Below are positions 22,934-34,503 of a stretch of DNA of 64,000 nt, in pieces (the stretch's first letter is position 1; each line of letters begins with the position of its first letter). This DNA is from Malus domestica (Eukaryota; Streptophyta; Magnoliopsida; Rosales; Rosaceae): assembly GCF_042453785.1 (NCBI RefSeq), contig NC_091674.1, positions 28,221,501 through 28,285,500 on the forward strand. Reading direction: 5' to 3'. Below the pieces are notes generated by a model. It saw only the letters and a program-made list of their open reading frames with translations, did no database searches and was not told where the DNA came from. The position numbers were made by a program, and so were the translations under genes.

Positions 22934-23547
22934 CTGACAAAATATTGGAAGGATTTACGGGAGGCACATACCGAGCAAATGATATGAGTTGGAAATCTTA
23001 AGAGTAATCCAAGATATGTATTGATGCTAACAGGCTACTTGGGGGATTAGACTAAATCTGTATATATATTGTACAAGACATATAGAATTATAATTCATCT
23101 GTATACTAACATCGTTGGGTTCCTTAATTCAGAGCATCCACCACTTTTGTAAACTATTACTCATAGAAAATGAAAGCAAACATGATGGATTTCTCGAACT
23201 ACTTTGTGATTTATATTATCTTCGCCCACAGCTTTTTTGTAACTGAGCGATTTCTAACCTAGTCTAATTTACGGAGAGGGGAATTCGAGTTTGGGTGTAG
23301 ATGGCGAACTCTGCACTAGCCAACTTGACGATGCCCATACGCTCAATGATCAATATTATATTAGTAGATGTAATGAGAATGATAATACTAATTGCCACCA
23401 TGGTTCCTGTACACCGGTAAAACATTTTGTCTACATTGATGCTCACCATTTCACACTCACTCAAAGAACATTAATTCATTGTTACAAAATAAATAAGAAC
23501 AGAATTTCCATATTTTCTTCTTCCACTTTTCTTGCGTTGCAATGGAT

Positions 23548-24580
23548 CTAGAAGCCTCTTAGGGTTTGGATAATGGTGTTATGCCATGGGTCTGAGAGGT
23601 GCTGCAACAGGTTGTCAAACGGTCCTTTTCCGGTCACATTGTGTTGAACCACAAACCCTAGGAATGCCAACATTGCCAGTCTCCCTACATAACACATTTC
23701 AAAACAACGTATTACACCTCATTTCAAACTTAAAAGCAGACGTGAGTTAGGTTAGTTGGTCGGAGCAATGTTGGACACGAGATCAAACGCTTACCATTGG
23801 CAAGTTCCTTCTCCTTGGCCTCGAGAGTCGGTGCGAAGTTGAGGGGGTTGAAGATGCCGCCTGGGTAACCCACATCACCTGGGGGCAAGCTGTATTGCTT
23901 GAAGATGGGGTCTTGGTTCACACTTCCTGGGTTCTTGATGTCTTGCCACCGTCTGATCTCGACGTAGTGGAACAGGATGAACTCGATCACAAAGAGGGTG
24001 GACGAAGAGGCGAAGTACTCGCCCTTTCCGGCATCATACCATTTGGGGACGTTAAGGATCCCCAAGTTGGTGAACACTTCAGGCAATAGCATCCCAGCAA
24101 CACCCAACATTGCCCATCTGCTATTGACAAGCTCAGCTTGGACAAACCACCTCAAGTTCTCTGGGTCCTCAGCAAGTGCCAGAGGATCAAATCCATTGTC
24201 ACCGGGAAGACTGCCCACAAAAACATATCTTAGTCAATCAATGCTTTTTCCTCAATCGAAATATTTATAAGCATTTTTATTGGTCATTCAGAAAAAAGTC
24301 ATTGTGCACTCTTTTTCTTAAAAAAAAAAAAAAAAACATTCAAATTGTAATTCGAGAAATTTTAAACATACCTTCCGGTGAGGTAGTCTGGTGAAGCCAA
24401 GCCGGGTAACCACTCACCCTTCTTGGCCTCAACTTTAAACGAAGAAGCAGAAGGAGAAGCCATAGGCCTAAAAGCCACTTCCCTATTTAATTTACTCGAA
24501 GACCCTGAAAGGAACCTTGATTTCGAGTTGACACACGGCCGGAAAACGGCCGCCGAGGCTTGAGTTGTGACCGTAGCCAT
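23548..24580 (-). CDS. LHCA4: photosystem I light-harvesting chlorophyll a/b protein Lhca4
   Basis: Three exons on the minus strand (24580-24372, 24210-23795, 23684-23548) give 762 coding bases and 253 residues. The transit peptide [16 protein letters not shown] runs to about residue 50, and the mature start [17 protein letters not shown] is Lhca4-like. The first membrane helix carries [20 protein letters not shown]; the last exon supplies [40 protein letters not shown]-type sequence in the middle is diagnostic of Lhca4. In the photosystem I antenna, Lhca4 pairs with Lhca1 and holds low-energy red chlorophylls. The usual NGRWAM reads NSRWAM here. The coding frame is intact and the gene looks functional. 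Confidence 0.96.
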
Positions 24581-24819
24581 TGTTTTCCCACCTGAATTAT
24601 GGTCGGATTTTCAGGTAGGGATGGGGGGTTAGTGGTGTAGAGGAATATAAGGTATGGAGCTAAATGAAAACGTAAATTGTGTAATGTGAGTCCATGGCTT
24701 TGTATATTTGATGCCAACTTGTCAATGCGGGTCTTGTGGAGGTTGTTCTTTGATGGAATTTGACCGTTGGTTTGCAAGATTTTTGTGATCCAACGATGGA
24801 GATTTGCTTATGGTTTGAG

Positions 24820-24862
24820 ATGAGCCAATGGGAAGTCTTGGACCTTATCTTTTTATCTTTAG
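24820..24862 (-). promoter_or_regulatory. light-responsive promoter motifs of Lhca4
   Basis: About 240-280 bases before the ATG, the minus strand carries two GATAA I-box motifs (in AAAGATAAAAAGATAAGG), and the plus strand carries GAGCCAATGGG, a CCAAT motif. I-boxes and CCAAT are recurrent in Lhc promoters. This is motif-based inference. Confidence 0.45.
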
Positions 24863-25100
24863 GGTTGTATCCACAAATCTCTACCTGTGATGCTGTTGGC
24901 TGAAATGAGAATGTGGGGTCCACTTTGTGGCCACGCATGAAGATTTTTTTAACAGGATATGGATATGATGATTAGGGTCTCCTTCCACGTGGAATCTAAG
25001 GGAGCCTATAGTTGCATGACAAATAGCTGGCTCAAACTACATCTTACCTGGTGGCTAATCTGATTTCGGGCAGGGGCACGTACGCCCTCTCAACTTTTTA

Positions 25101-26047
25101 GAGCAGTTCCACCGTGGGCAATAGCCTTGGTGGACTGGCTCTCAAACAGGGCCAGAAAGCCCGAGCAACTTGGTTCAGCGTGTACTGGCAATGGAGTCCG
25201 AGCGAGCCAGAGGGAGAGGCCCGACAGGAGTTGCCAGCCTGAGAGCCTGAAGGGCATGTGATGCAAGGCTGACGTCTAGGCGACGTCAGCCACGTGGTGG
25301 ACGGGCCGAACTTCCCTTTCTCTCTCTCAACCTTCATGGTTCTTGAACGACATCGTTGTCTCACGGTGGATGGGTGCAGCGACGAAGCAGAACCCCAAAT
25401 TTTATAGAACAAAACCCATTAGAGACAATACCAAAAACCCATCATGGAAATTGGATGATCAGAACCGGATCGAATCAGACGGGGCTGAGAAGTTGGGAAA
25501 GTTGCAGCTTGGGTTCCGAGTTCATGTCGATGATGATGACCAGGGGAATGAAGCCGTAGTGGGTGACGACCTTGGCCTTCTTCAGGGCCCACGTGCTCCA
25601 CTCCTTGAAGGATTGAGCCACCGAGCGCTCCTCCGAGCCCTTGGAGGGCTTTGCCAGAGTCTTGCCCTTGCTCTTCAAAGATATTCTCGACGCCGTTGAA
25701 ATTTGCTTCAGGGGTTTGAGCGAGTTTTGATTTGATTAGTTAATTGCTAGAGCAAACTGTTTTAAAGATAAAAACTTTAGTCAAAATTTGACTAGTTAAA
25801 ATGTAGAAGCTGCATTAACTTTGCAATGGAATTTGCATCTTTAATTTGTACTTTTCTTAAAATAATTATTTTGTATTATTTTATAAATAAAAAAATTACT
25901 ATTATTTTATTACCTATTGCCATGGCTATTCAATGTAGGGTGGAGATGTAAAAAAAGCAGTTACTGTTTATTAAGGGCAATTACTGTTCACTAGGTGGAT
26001 TAAATAGTGAATAGCCGTGGGGGGCCTTAGCAACGGTAGAGTTGCTC
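25101..26047. mobile_element. non-autonomous Harbinger (Pack-type) element carrying a TOM7 copy
   Basis: The ends GAGCAGTTCC and GTAGAGTTGCTC are flanked by TTA on both sides (25098-25100, 26048-26050). The left 200 bases (GCCCGAGCAAC, GTTGCCAGCCTGAGAGCC) and the right 180 bases (TTACTGTTCACTAGGTGG) match the full Harbinger at 8946-13804. No transposase is present. The interior, roughly 25330-25740, is foreign to that element and holds a TOM7 gene copy on the minus strand. The element is thus a gene-carrying derivative that would rely on transposase from relatives. Confidence 0.88.
25475..25696 (-). pseudogene. TOM7: captured TOM7 (mitochondrial import receptor subunit) copy
   Basis: The minus-strand frame from 25696 reads ACG (expected ATG) then [19 protein letters not shown], continues with [19 protein letters not shown], and ends [13 protein letters not shown]...QLLSPV before a TGA at 25475-25477. 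This is essentially the full length of plant TOM7, about 73 residues, a small tail-anchored subunit that modulates the outer-membrane TOM complex. The normal start codon is lost, and the conserved GMNSEP reads DMNSEP. Upstream sequence resembles a 5' UTR (CTCGCTCAAACCCCTGAAG), so UTR was captured too. No intron or poly(A) tract is visible. It lies wholly inside the Harbinger element 25101-26047. Confidence 0.85.
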
Positions 26048-26069
26048 TTAGGGTTGAAAATAAAAAAAG

Positions 26070-26860
26070 AGGATGGTTATTCACACATTTGGTTTATATC
26101 TCACATACGTCTTTATGCAATCGATTATATTTGTGCATATTTTCTTTTTCATTATAATATCAAATTATAACCAAAGCTCAAAAGTCATGGACAATGGCTT
26201 GATTTTAACTCTACGTGACGTTGAGTCAAAATGTGACAACAGATAAGAATGATGAAAGGTCAGGTAACTATTCATCCTCTTGCTTTTGGAGAGGAGAACT
26301 TCTTCCACAACGCTTAACCATGAGACAGACAAAAATGTAAACCATTTCCATTTGACAAAAGTTATGGTACATTTTGATGAAACAGTAAAAAGTTGAAAAA
26401 GTGACATGACGGCATATCGTTCAATATTCGACTATCTTAAACCTTAGGATTAGCTCAAGTGGCGAGGGAGTGAGCAGTTAGGCTCTTGCAGTAGCACCTT
26501 GTTGCCTCATGTGTCATGACTTATCGGAGATATTCATCAAATTCCGTGTTTAGTACGTATACTAGTTGCATTGGCAAATTAATGATCATTTTGAGTTGTT
26601 TGTCATTGTCATCTGATTTTTCAATCCAACAATAAACAATGTGTGTTGTGTGGCTTTAGTGACATGAAGTTAGTCAGTATGGTAGAAAGAACAAGACTAA
26701 CATGCTTTCGCTCACCTTATCTATTTGCGCACTGGCGTATAGGGGCTTATATCTATGTGATTCGCTATGCTTGTTTGCGTTTTTCTTGCTGCAAAAGCAA
26801 ACTTACTGCTGTAATTAAGTAGCTTTGAGGAATGAGAAAATAGTACTGATCAAGTTCACA
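26070..26860. other. intergenic, no supported gene
   Basis: No gene or complete element is recognisable. TTAGCTCAAGTGGCGAGG near 26451 resembles a tRNA-type A box, but no B box follows, so it may be an eroded SINE head. Confidence 0.35.
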
Positions 26861-26874
26861 TTAAAGAGCCAAGT

Positions 26875-27062
26875 GAAGTATACAAGTTGCATGCCTTCTC
26901 CGCCTTTGCCTCTGAGTCGGCTTCGGGCTCATACTTGGTATATATGTGATCAATTTCGAAACACACAATATGTGGCACTGCATCTGCATGACCCTTCTCC
27001 TTAAACTCCTTGACACATTCCCAATGATCCATGCTTCATGGATTCTCCAACTCCTCGACAGA
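26875..27062 (-). pseudogene. unidentified coding-like remnant
   Basis: Read on the minus strand, about 27035-26870 gives an uninterrupted, protein-like stretch: DHWECVKEFKEKGHADAVPH, then IVCFEIDHIYTKYEPEADSE. The composition and codon use look genuine, but I cannot name the family. Upstream, the frame breaks within 40 bases, so this is probably a decayed exon. The LINE-type insertion at 27122-27888 lies beside it. Confidence 0.35.
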
Positions 27063-27121
27063 TCATATCGTGGGTGATGCAGCATCGCTACCATATACAG
27101 AGGGAAAAGTTGTCTACAATT

Positions 27122-27888
27122 GGGGAGACAAAGACCTAGAGATAGTATCCCTATCTTATTTTCTCTCCTTCTGTGAGAGTTCTTCCTTCATTTTTGGTGA
27201 GGGTTTCAATCTTGACCACCATCTTAGGCATCGACTCTAGCTTTGGCTGGAGTCGGTTGCCACTTTTCCGTTTCTTTTGTTTTCTCCTCCTTTTCCCTTC
27301 TCTGCTGCTTTTTCCCCTCCTCATCATCTTGATTTCCCCTCTTCTTTTTCCCTTGATGTCATCCCTCTTCCTCCTTCATTTGCGTTTCGATCTTCAACCA
27401 CATTTGCATTCGAGTTGGTGCTACGAGTTTCGATGTTTCAACCGACTCAGGTGTTCCCAACATCACCACCTTCTCCTTGTTGTCTGCCAGATCTAGCAGT
27501 GTTGCTCATGGTGTTTCATGGGCTTCCTTTTATTGATAACCAACTGATTTCCTTCAGTTTTTGGTTATCCTCACTTTATGGTTGTGCTCGGGGAGCAAAT
27601 CGGTGTTGGATGATACGATCGGAGAGGCGATGTTTGGCGGTGGCATGGATTTCTGCAAGTTGAGATCCACTGTCCTGGCGGAGGCGGTAGCAACGGACTT
27701 CTCGACTTTTTGTTTGTTTCTTCTGTTTTTGGTTGGGTTTTTTGTTTTTCTATTTTCCCGCTCTGATCCTTTTTGGTTTGTGTATTTTGTCTGTGGGCCA
27801 ATAGTTTGTAAATTTGTGTTGTGTGTTTAATAAAATTTATTGGTGATCCTTTTGGATCCCACTTGATCAAAAAAAAAAAAAAAAAAAT
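27122..27888 (+). mobile_element. polyadenylated non-LTR retroelement insertion (5'-truncated LINE or retrocopy)
   Basis: The 767-base insert ends in about 18 A's and is bracketed by a perfect 14-base direct repeat, AGTTGTCTACAATT (27108-27121 and 27889-27902). That is the signature of target-primed reverse transcription by a LINE. The body is pyrimidine-rich (many CTTTTCCC blocks) with an AATAAAA signal about 40 bases before the tail. No reverse-transcriptase motif is visible. It is therefore either the 3' end of an L1-type LINE or a retrocopied transcript. Confidence 0.8.
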
Positions 27889-27904
27889 AGTTGTCTACAA
27901 TTAA

Positions 27905-28500
27905 AAGAGATAGTAGCGCACTTCAAAGTCCACGTTTAGGCAGAACTCGGGCTGTGGCCGAAGTCTGATGGATAACGAAGAGAGGGTTACAGATTTTTGG
28001 CCCAAGATGAGCAATCACGGCATGGTTTCATTACACGGCGAAAGATCATATTTCCAGTTGATTAAAATAGTTTAGAACATCGTTCTATTAAGAAAGTGTA
28101 CGCGGGAATTTCACCTTGAGATCAAGCAGGAATGGTGATCAAAACCTTTACGCTCATAGATAGAATGAATTCAAACTTCAAGTAACTAGTTTCATCCTCA
28201 TGAAGAGAGAGACTTTATTCTCCAAAACCTTACAAAATAAAACGCATTACAACGTAATTGAATCAAACCAAACCAAACCAGACGGACAACTAAGTAACCT
28301 AACAAAACCCGGCGGGTGGTTTTACACCCACCGCTGCCGAAATCTTTGTCTGCCTTTTTCCAAAAGAGAGCAGAGTAAAGACGCACAATGACCTCATAAT
28401 TTAATTCCAAATGATAAAGAGCCCCCTTAATATAAGCCCTTCTCATTTTTTGACTCTCAACAGTACTAGGTTTCAATAACTGTAGCTACACCCTAAACAA
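27905..28500. other. intergenic
   Basis: No gene is supported. This interval separates the LINE-type insertion from the 3' end of the expansin gene and presumably includes the expansin 3' UTR. Confidence 0.4.
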
Positions 28501-28538
28501 ACATGTAACTATAATTTGTTTAATTTAATGTTTGCTGT

Positions 28539-30275
28539 TTAGAATTGTTGGCCGCTGAATGTTTGGCCAAAGGACCAGCCGGCAGGAACAACGTTGTTGG
28601 AGACAATCGTGCGGCCGTCGCTGGCTGTGACCTTGAAGGAGAGGCTCTGGCCGTTGAGGAAAGAGTTGCTCTGCCAGTTTTGGCCCCAGTTCCTTGACAT
28701 GGGTTGCCAGCCAGTTCTTGACCCTTTGATGGAAACTGCATGAACGTCACCAGCACCTCCAACGTTTGTGATCAGCACTAAATTGAAGTATGAATGACCG
28801 TTGATTGTGAATCTAATGCCTCCCTTCTTTAAGCAAGGCACCCTGCAAAAATTCATAAACAACAAATCATGAGTCTTCGTCGTCGATAAAGTTTTTGAGT
28901 GTGACAGTCACATTATCACATACGTTTAACTAATACGTTTATAATATAAGTTGACAACTTAATTAATAGATGATAATATGAACAAATTGTTACAATCATG
29001 TGTATATAGGACGGTCAGATAAAAGTTGAGGGGTACTTTTGGAAATATCAGAAACTGGAAAAGATGACGTTAGGTAAATTGGTTGGTTCTTGGAAGTGCT
29101 TTGGTCGGCAAAACAGAAAGGCTACAGCTGATGATATAAGGTAACCGATTTTAGAGCAGGCTTCTTGTGGACACATGTTTCAACAATTATAAATGCGCCG
29201 AATCTTATACATAATAATATCAATTGGAAAATTTTCACTAACACAGTAAAACTCCCTAAACTATTAAGGGCGTGAGATGCTAACAAAGATTAAACAATCA
29301 TGACCATTCGACAACTTGGGTGAAGAATTGTGTTTTATGAAAGCTGTCAGCGCAACAGAATTGCCTTACTTTACATGGCTTCTGTTGTGCTCACGAGCTT
29401 CAGTAAACGCGATTCTTACACAAACATCTTCAGTAAACGCGATTCTTACACAAACATCGTTTATAAATTATGAAATGGCTAAAAATGCCCTTGAAAATTG
29501 TTGTGAGGTGTCTGTGCACACCCCTAAGAATTTAAGGGGTATATGTGCAATTTTCCCTTGTAAATTCATTTTTACTAAGTTGGCAAACAGCCCCTGCGAG
29601 AGTGGAGTTTCTCAAGAAACATAAAGCAGGCCAAGCCTGAATTTGCATACCTTCTGTAAGACACAGGCACGATTCCAGCTCGGTACTGAGCAATCTGTTG
29701 GAAGACGGGCTGGGCGAGATCAAAGTGGTGCTGCGGCGGGTTGCACCAGCCTCCGGCATTGTTGGGAAGGGCATCGTTTGGCGGGCAGAAATTGGTGGCG
29801 GTGACCATAATAGAGCCCGGAAGACACCATTTGGGGTCACTCACACACCTAATCTCAAAACAAGCCCCACAGCTCAACCCATTGTTGAACAGTGCTGTGC
29901 TCAGAGCTGCAGTGTTAGTTCCATAGCCTTGGCTATACAGATTTCCATAGCCACAAGCCCCACCTGCAATTTATAGATACATTAAAAAAAAATTAAGACG
30001 TGGCGGGTATTAATAAACGGACTGTTGAATATATATGCGCTAACAAAATGTATTGACATGTTATAGATTCATTTTTCACATTAACAATGCATGTATGTTT
30101 TTAACTTCCTTTAGAGATAATTTATATGTGTTTACTTACCCATTGTACCGGTCGCATCACCTCCGCCATAGAAAGTGGCATGTGCATCAACCCAACCACC
30201 GTCACCTCCTCCATACCCACAAGCAAAAGAGCTCAAAGAAAGAAGAACCACCAAGAGAAAACCAAGAATTGCCAT
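28539..30275 (-). CDS. alpha-expansin
   Basis: Three exons on the minus strand (30275-30140, 29963-29651, 28842-28539) give 753 coding bases and 250 residues, the usual EXPA length. A signal peptide (about residues 1-20, [20 protein letters not shown]) sends it to the wall. The GH45-like domain carries [15 protein letters not shown], the cysteine pattern CGACFEIRC and HFDLAQPVF with its HFD motif. The C-terminal binding domain keeps the tryptophans of [16 protein letters not shown] and the [10 protein letters not shown] strand. Expansins loosen cellulose-hemicellulose contacts during growth without cutting polymers. The first intron is short, the second about 800 bases with a 30-bp tandem duplication. 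The gene looks intact. Confidence 0.96.
29398..29457. repeat. 30-bp tandem duplication in an expansin intron
   Basis: Two adjacent identical 30-base copies begin CTTCAGTAAACGCGATTC (29398-29427 and 29428-29457). The perfect identity points to a recent event. Confidence 0.9.
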
Positions 30276-30599
30276 GTTTTTTCTTGCACAACAAGCTTTG
30301 TACTTGTTTTTGAAGCAGAAACACAACTTTTGGTAGTGAGATAAATAGAGAGCAAAAGAGGCTTTGTGTTTGTGAGTTGTGAGGAGAAGTTGAGGGGGTG
30401 AGGTGGGGGATAAATAGATGCTTGGAGTTGGAGGGAGAGAGGGTTTTTTTTTTTTTTTTGCAAAGGGCAACGTCACACCAACTAAATGACACTAAATTTT
30501 GATGTGTGGGGACCTTGAACCGACAAGTGCGAGCGGTTTTATGCATGTTCCTGTGCAACCAAAGCACACTTTTCTCCAAACCACGTGGTTTGGAGCCAT

Positions 30600-31740
30600 T
30601 CACATTTCTGTTGTGCTGGTGAGGTACAGACGAAGGACTAATACGGCTAAAGTGATTATCATAAACAGTGTACTTTGAAAAATCTACAAAGTTAAGATAA
30701 GTAACTAGTAGTTCGATTTCCCAAATTTCTAACCATCTTTCAGTCCATGTCCAAACGAAAATGCATGTGGAAATTAACTACCATTAAAGTATATTTTACT
30801 TATATTCCATATATATGCATGGCTGTTGAAAGTGAAAAGTACTTTTGAGTGCTTTTCAACACTCACTGTATTTTTATTAAAAACTTCGACGTAGAACACA
30901 AGTACATTTTAAAAGGACATTTCCAAGCAAGCCCATATCAAATTAAGGAGTCAAATTTTTTTCATCTATTCCATGAGCATTTAGCTAGGATACTAAAAAT
31001 GGGATTGAACTTTTGGTAATATGCATGGAAATGGGTAAATTTTAATTTGGAAAAATTTGATAATTATCAGACCGACAAATGGAGAAATAAAACATGTTAT
31101 GGCTGTCGAGTGTTTGACTCCATGACCAATATACATTTTCATGTTGTGAACGAACTTAATAAAATTAATGAGAAAGTTTGACCCAATTATTGTGCTTGGG
31201 ATGTCTCAAATGCAGAAATCTCATTCAATGTTATCGGTTTGACAAATTGGTTATAGACGCTTGGAGAGCACATGGATGATGAGAAAATGATTCTTTATCT
31301 TTCTATTTTTCTTATTTATAACGTGGATGATGAAATGTTCGTAATGTTGATGAGCATGGCTCATCAGGTTGTTACATTACGATCGATCATAGAACAGAGG
31401 GAGCTGATGAGGGAGAGGGAGAGGGAGAGGAGAGTAGGACCATCTGATGAGAAAGCACACCAACAACTCAATCCCATTTATTATATTTCATTAATTTTGT
31501 TGCCAACCAATTCTGCAAAAGCTGCGAACACACCCGTCTCTCAAAGTTGCATGCATGTGCAGTTTCGTGATTAAATTGAAAATTGCAATCATAAGGATGC
31601 ATGCACGTAGCATGCATATCCGCTGTACATGTATATAAAGAAATGGTTTATACATAATACATAAATAGAAGGTGTATATGTGTGTGTGTGTATGTATAGA
31701 TTTGACGTAAAAGTTGTATATGTACAAGCTATAATTCTAA
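30600..31740. other. AT-rich intergenic DNA
   Basis: No gene is supported. A GA-rich patch (about 31404-31428) and CATGCATG-type motifs occur. Short open frames here have no family signature. Confidence 0.4.
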
Positions 31741-31748
31741 TTTAAATT

Positions 31749-31894
31749 GGGTAATATTAAGGAAACTAAATTTTGTAAACTAAATGCTATGATTATCGAT
31801 TATTGAATTATTATTTAAGTGTTATTTCCCATTGATGACAACATCATTTAATTAACAAATTTATTTTAAAATTTTAATTTACCTAACATTACCC
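31749..31894. mobile_element. GGGTAATRTTAGG-ended MITE, copy 1
   Basis: The ends GGGTAATATTAAGG and CCTAACATTACCC are inverted. The flanks share TTCTAATTTAAATT (31735-31748) and TTCTAATTAAATT (31895-31907), an imperfect repeat of 13-14 bases. A relative lies at about 58227-58403. Confidence 0.65.
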
Positions 31895-32199
31895 TTCTAA
31901 TTAAATTTTACTAAGAAGGTGGGAGAATTCAAATACAAGTGTAGTGGATTAATAAAAAAACTTTAATTATTTGCGCAATTGACCACATCCTTGAAAAGAT
32001 GGATATGTATAATTGTGGTTAAGACATGAAGGAGTCATGCACGAACTCCGATAACATGCATGATTCAGTTGGTGTGATGAACGTATAGTATGTATTCCTG
32101 TCTTATCTTCTGATTCATTACAACGAACATCAACTTGTATACCGTGAAAATAGACCTGAAGAAAATCTATTCATGTAGTCAACAATACTCCATTGGTAT

Positions 32200-32510
32200 T
32201 TTTTTTTATAAGCGATAAGAGTGGTATTTCATTCAACATCATAAATAAATACAGCCAGTACCAATTGGGTTTATAATTTTAGTGACCAAAAAATTGATAT
32301 GAAGTGAATTTGCACAATTAAGTAAACCCCAATACGGCTACCACAAAACCTCAAAAAAAAAAAAAAAAAGCCAAAAAGCCACCAACACACTAGCACCGCG
32401 CACCAAATTTGAGCGTGTGAGGCATAGAAAACACCATATCGATCGAATAGAGTATCAACGCCATGAAAACAAGCTAACGAAAGTGGAACCAACTCACCAG
32501 CATACACAGC
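32200..32510 (-). mobile_element. probable LINE 3' end fragment
   Basis: The minus strand ends with GAATGAAATACCACTCTTAT, CGCTTATAAAAAAAAA and an A-rich tail, which resembles the 3' termini of plant L1-type LINEs. The body (about 300 bases) is open but unidentifiable. No target duplication was found, so this is moderate evidence. Confidence 0.4.
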
Positions 32511-32720
32511 TTAGCAAGTGTTGGATCTTATCATAAAATGTCTCAATGTTATTAGCAGTGGTACCATTTATTTTTATAAATAGTAATAATTTATGTGAAA
32601 TTTCCGATGTGGATTTGCATTCTTCGACAAAACAAGAGAAAGAGAGTTGAAAGTGAGATATTGTTGTGGAATTGGGCCACATGTTAGCTAGATTAGCCAG
32701 CTAGCTTAGCTCTCGGGGAA

Positions 32721-32907
32721 GGATTTGGATCCTCTCCTGAGTTGGGGTCTGAATCCTCCTAACCCAATAACACGAGTCGTTAGATTTTGATTCAATAGAG
32801 ACTTTTCTAAAAATTATAATAATTATAGTCGTTTGATTAAAATCCAACTGCTCGTGTTATTTGGTTAGGAATATTCGAGCCCCCTGCTGAGGAGAGGATC
32901 CAAATCC
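32721..32907. mobile_element. MULE-like MITE with perfect 9-bp duplication
   Basis: GGATTTGGATCCTCTCC and its inverted counterpart GGAGAGGATCCAAATCC end a 187-base element. CTCGGGGAA occurs exactly at 32712-32720 and 32908-32916. The arms stay palindromic well inward. It is non-coding. Confidence 0.85.
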
Positions 32908-32916
32908 CTCGGGGAA

Positions 32917-34293
32917 AGCAACGTGAAGGGTTATAACTTATAATAAGGGATCGAACACGTACGTACCGCACTAGTTTGGCTCCATTTTTAGATCATACAG
33001 TCGTCATTTTTTAACTGCACACGTAGCTTTATAATTAGGGTTTGTCGTTTTCTCTTCTGTATTTTCCTTATCCTTCACGGATTCTTTCTTCAGAACTAAA
33101 ATCTACTGACCGTCTAGTCGAGTCCTAAATCTGGAAAACAACCAAGAAGCCACCAACACTACTTTACAAATCTATCATGCAAATTGACCCATGCATACGT
33201 GTGAATGAATCATGCAAAGCCACTTTTCAAGCGTCTTTCTCTACCTCCATTGATATTTTTGAGTAAATTACAACCGCACCGTCTGATTTTTGTTTGATTT
33301 TCCTTCAAGTTTGTGATCAAATTTAAGATTAATAATCTGGATTTTTAACTGGATATTCGTTTCACATCATAACCTGTAGTTTAATTTCACAGTCTGGCGG
33401 GAGTTGTTATGCATAAAACAGCAAAACATATATTTTAGTCACACACTCTGCTACTATTTTTCAAGGGATGTGCCGAAGTGCAGTCCCTGGATAAGTTAGA
33501 ATTAATGAACAAAATCTGAAATCCTGCCGTACGTTCAGATTGTAGAGGAGAAAAACCGAGTACGAGAACAATAAGTCAATATAAATGGCACAGCAGAGAT
33601 GGAAAAGGAAATATATAACAGAATAATATTGCCCAGAAATGTCAGAAAAATCGTAAATAAGTAACTGAATTTATATATATGTGGCGAAACGGAATTAACA
33701 AGATAACAAGATTATTGTTTGCAAGTTGCAAGATATTTTATAGCTTGTCAAATTTTCTAATAAATTATAGCCCTCTAGCAAATAAATCCTGCTTCTCTCT
33801 CAATATGCTGTGAATGCTATCGACTCACTGGAATTTTTTAGTAACCAGTAATAAGAAGGTTATTTAGACAAAAAAGAAAAGAAAAGATAGTTATTAATCC
33901 ACATATATAAAAGCAATTTCAGCAAACTTGGACATGACGTTGGCTAGAATATTGTGCTTTCTTTTCAGCACTCAAGTTTGAATTACTTTTCTCATAGTTT
34001 AGAGTAAACCATTCTAAATGAATAAAAATAAAGAAAGAAGATTCAAATCCAAGGTTTGTTTGTTTGTTTTTTATTTTTGTTTTTTTTTTATTTTACAAAT
34101 GATAAATTATTAGTTGTTAGAATGGAGAGATCTGCATTAGAGTGCATTTGTTTGATTGTTTTCAGCCATTGCAATAAAGTGTTATTTGCCAAATCCAATG
34201 TATTTGGTGCAAATAAATAAATCATACGAAATTAATATTTTATATAATATAGGAATTAACTTTAGGTACAAGAAGTAAGAAGTAAGGAAAAAG
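32917..34293. other. AT-rich intergenic DNA
   Basis: No gene, RNA or complete element is recognised in this stretch. Confidence 0.4.
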
Positions 34294-34503
34294 GGACGAG
34301 GATTATCTGCCCTTGCACTTCCGGTGCCCTCTCGTGCCCTCTTATTTTGTGTGATCACGGTTAAGTCACGTCAACATTTTATATTATTTTTTTTATATAG
34401 ATAATAAGACAAAAATAAATAGTAATGTAAAATGTTGACGTGACTTAACAAACAGAATGGCATGGGAGGGCACTGGCAGTGGAAGGACATACAATCTTTG
34501 TCC
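34294..34503. mobile_element. MULE-like MITE, GTCACGTNAACATTTTATA family, copy 1
   Basis: The ends GGACGAGGATT and AATCTTTGTCC are inverted. Flanking 9-mers AGGAAAAAG (34285-34293) and AGAAAAAAG (34504-34512) match at 8 of 9. Inner arms share AAGTCACGTCAACATTTTA with its inverse. It is related to 42831-43045. Confidence 0.75.

Noticed and set aside
25343-25699. plus-strand open frame as a gene
   Set aside because: It is the antisense shadow of the captured TOM7 copy.
26451-26515. tRNA gene or intact SINE
   Set aside because: Only an A-box-like segment is visible; no B box or cloverleaf can be formed.
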